NCBI GenBank assembly: GCA_964441925.1
Contig: CAYTVY010000068.1
Coordinates: 1-13,653, forward strand
Source of the DNA: Geothermobacter sp964441925
GTDB lineage: Bacteria > Desulfobacterota > Desulfuromonadia > Desulfuromonadales > Geothermobacteraceae
Direction of reading: 5' to 3'
DNA: 13,653 nt
The translations under genes and the position numbers were made by a program. Positions 12,439 to 13,653 of the stretch are shown here, in pieces (within the stretch, counting starts at the first letter, position 1; each line of letters starts with the position of its first letter). Under the pieces are notes generated by a model. It worked only from the letters and a program-made list of their open reading frames with translations, was not told the DNA's origin and made no database searches.

Positions 12439-13650
12439 ATGAACAAAATCTACGTGGTGGGAGCGGGGGTTGCCGGACAGGAAGGGTTCAGCCGGCGGGC
12501 CCTGGAGCTGATCGAGGGAGCCGATCTGCTGATCGGCGGCGAGCGGCAGCTGGCGCTCTTTCCCGACTTCGCCGGCGAGACCATGGTCATCGACGGCAAC
12601 CTGCCGGCGGTGGTGGAGCGTCTGCGCAGCCGGCAGGGACGGCCGGTGGTGCTGGCCTCGGGTGATCCGCTCTTTTTCGGCATCGGCCGCTATCTGCTGC
12701 GCAACCTGCCGGACGAGCAGTTCGAGTTCGTGCCCAATGTCTCCTCGGTGCAGTACGCCTTTGCCAAGATCCGCCAGCCCTGGGACGACGCCGTGTTCGT
12801 CTCCACCCACGGCCGCGACCTGAAGCTGGCGGTCGACCGGATCGTCGCCAACGACAAGGCGGCGGTGCTGACCGACGAGGTGAACACGCCGGCGGCCATC
12901 GCCCGCGAGCTGATCGAGCGCGGCCGCGAGGGCTATGCCGCCTGGCTGTGCGAGAACCTCGGCGGCAGCGATGAGCGGATCGTCGAAACCGACGTGCGCG
13001 GCCTGCTCGAGATCGAGGCGGCGCCGCTCAACGTGCTGATTCTGGTCAAGCAGTTCGAGGGCGAGGGCCGGGATCGCGGATCCTGGCTCGGCATCCCCGA
13101 CGACGCCTTCGCCACGGTGAAGAAGCTGATCACCAAGGAGGAGGTGCGGGTGGTGACCCTGGCCAAGCTGCGGCTCTGCCACGACATGGTGCTGTGGGAC
13201 ATCGGTGCCGGTTCCGGCTCGATCAGCATCGAGGCCGATCACCTGCTGCCCAACGGCCGGGTTTTCGCCGTCGAGCGCAACGCCGAATGCCGATCCTTCA
13301 TCAAGCAGAACCTGCAGGCCTTCAACACCCGCAACGTCCATCTGGTGGAGGGGGACGCTCCCGAATGCCTGGAAGATCTGCCCGATCCGGACCGGGTGTT
13401 CATCGGCGGCAGCGGTGGTCACCTGTGGGAGATTCTCGAAACCGCCGACCGGCGCCTGCCGGCCGACGGCCGCATCGTGCTCAACGCCATCACCCTCGAC
13501 ACCCTCACCGCGGCCAACGAGTTCTTCGCCAACGCCGGCTACCGGGTCGAGGTGGTCACCATCAACGTCGCCCGCACCCGGCCGCTGACCGACTACAAGA
13601 TGTTCGAGGCCTACAACCCGGTCTACATCATCTCCGCCGACAAGGGCTGA
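12439..13650 (+). CDS. cbiET: CbiE-CbiT fusion: cobalt-precorrin-7 C5/C15-methyltransferase, decarboxylating
   Basis: A 403-residue bifunctional enzyme equivalent to CobL of the aerobic route. Residues about 1-200 are CbiE, a tetrapyrrole methylase: VVGAGVAGQEGFS, then LASGDPLFFGIGRYL, VPNVSSVQYAFAKIRQPWDDA and STHGRD. Residues about 215-403 are CbiT: GIPDDAFATVKKLITKEEVR, then the SAM-binding DIGAGSGSISIEA (D254 onward), FAVERNAE, and GGSGGHLWEIL. It would methylate C-5 and C-15 and remove the C-12 acetate carboxyl. The ATG at 12439 follows GAGGG by four bases; an upstream in-frame TTG at 12412 has no support. It follows cbiD by 48 bases, the widest gap in this part of the operon, which holds the end of a repeat. 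Confidence 0.95.
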   Translation: MNKIYVVGAGVAGQEGFSRRALELIEGADLLIGGERQLALFPDFAGETMVIDGNLPAVVERLRSRQGRPVVLASGDPLFFGIGRYLLRNLPDEQFEFVPNVSSVQYAFAKIRQPWDDAVFVSTHGRDLKLAVDRIVANDKAAVLTDEVNTPAAIARELIERGREGYAAWLCENLGGSDERIVETDVRGLLEIEAAPLNVLILVKQFEGEGRDRGSWLGIPDDAFATVKKLITKEEVRVVTLAKLRLCHDMVLWDIGAGSGSISIEADHLLPNGRVFAVERNAECRSFIKQNLQAFNTRNVHLVEGDAPECLEDLPDPDRVFIGGSGGHLWEILETADRRLPADGRIVLNAITLDTLTAANEFFANAGYRVEVVTINVARTRPLTDYKMFEAYNPVYIISADKG

Positions 13651-13653
13651 GCC

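Overview
The window is a GC-rich chromosomal segment, most likely from an anaerobic deltaproteobacterium of the Desulfuromonas/Geobacter group. I infer this from a cobamide operon of the anaerobic type that contains a ThiC-like 5-hydroxybenzimidazole synthase (bzaF), a CbiX-CbiC fusion and a CbiE-CbiT fusion, plus a chemoreceptor behind a sigma-28-like promoter. No species can be named from the sequence alone.

Left part (1-3424) is housekeeping. The 5' end of a methyl-accepting chemotaxis protein gene runs leftward off the window. A small DCC-family thiol protein gene points rightward and converges on an apparent 6S RNA gene (ssrS, minus strand); the two share a perfect 12-bp inverted-repeat terminator. 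Upstream of the 6S RNA on the same strand lies a ferritin gene with its own terminator. Divergent from ferritin are ysxC (ribosome-assembly GTPase) and a SemiSWEET-like small membrane protein whose start overlaps the ysxC stop.

Right part (3435-13650) is one long cobamide operon. It has a sigma-70-like promoter, a cobalamin riboswitch and an intrinsic terminator that ends just before the GTG start of the first gene. The order is cobO, cobU, cobT, cobS, cobC, cbiA, bzaF, cbiX-cbiC fusion, cbiD, cbiE-cbiT fusion, and it probably continues past the right edge. Together the genes cover cobalt insertion (CbiX), several ring-modification steps (CbiD, CbiET, CbiC), a,c-amidation (CbiA), adenosylation (CobO), nucleotide-loop assembly (CobU, CobT, CobS, CobC) and anaerobic synthesis of the lower-ligand base (BzaF). 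No bzaC/D/E-type methyltransferase is seen here, so 5-hydroxybenzimidazolyl cobamide is the simplest predicted product, subject to genes elsewhere.

The operon is interrupted by dispersed repeat elements: related imperfect inverted repeats lie on both sides of cbiA, and a CAGGAGTCAG repeat forms the last codons of cbiD. The most notable points are the 6S RNA in what would otherwise be called an empty gap, the competing hairpins of the riboswitch, the ThiC paralogue in a B12 operon, and the repeat pair bracketing cbiA. I found no clearly new system; the window is mainly a well-organised cobamide locus with regulatory and repeat detail.
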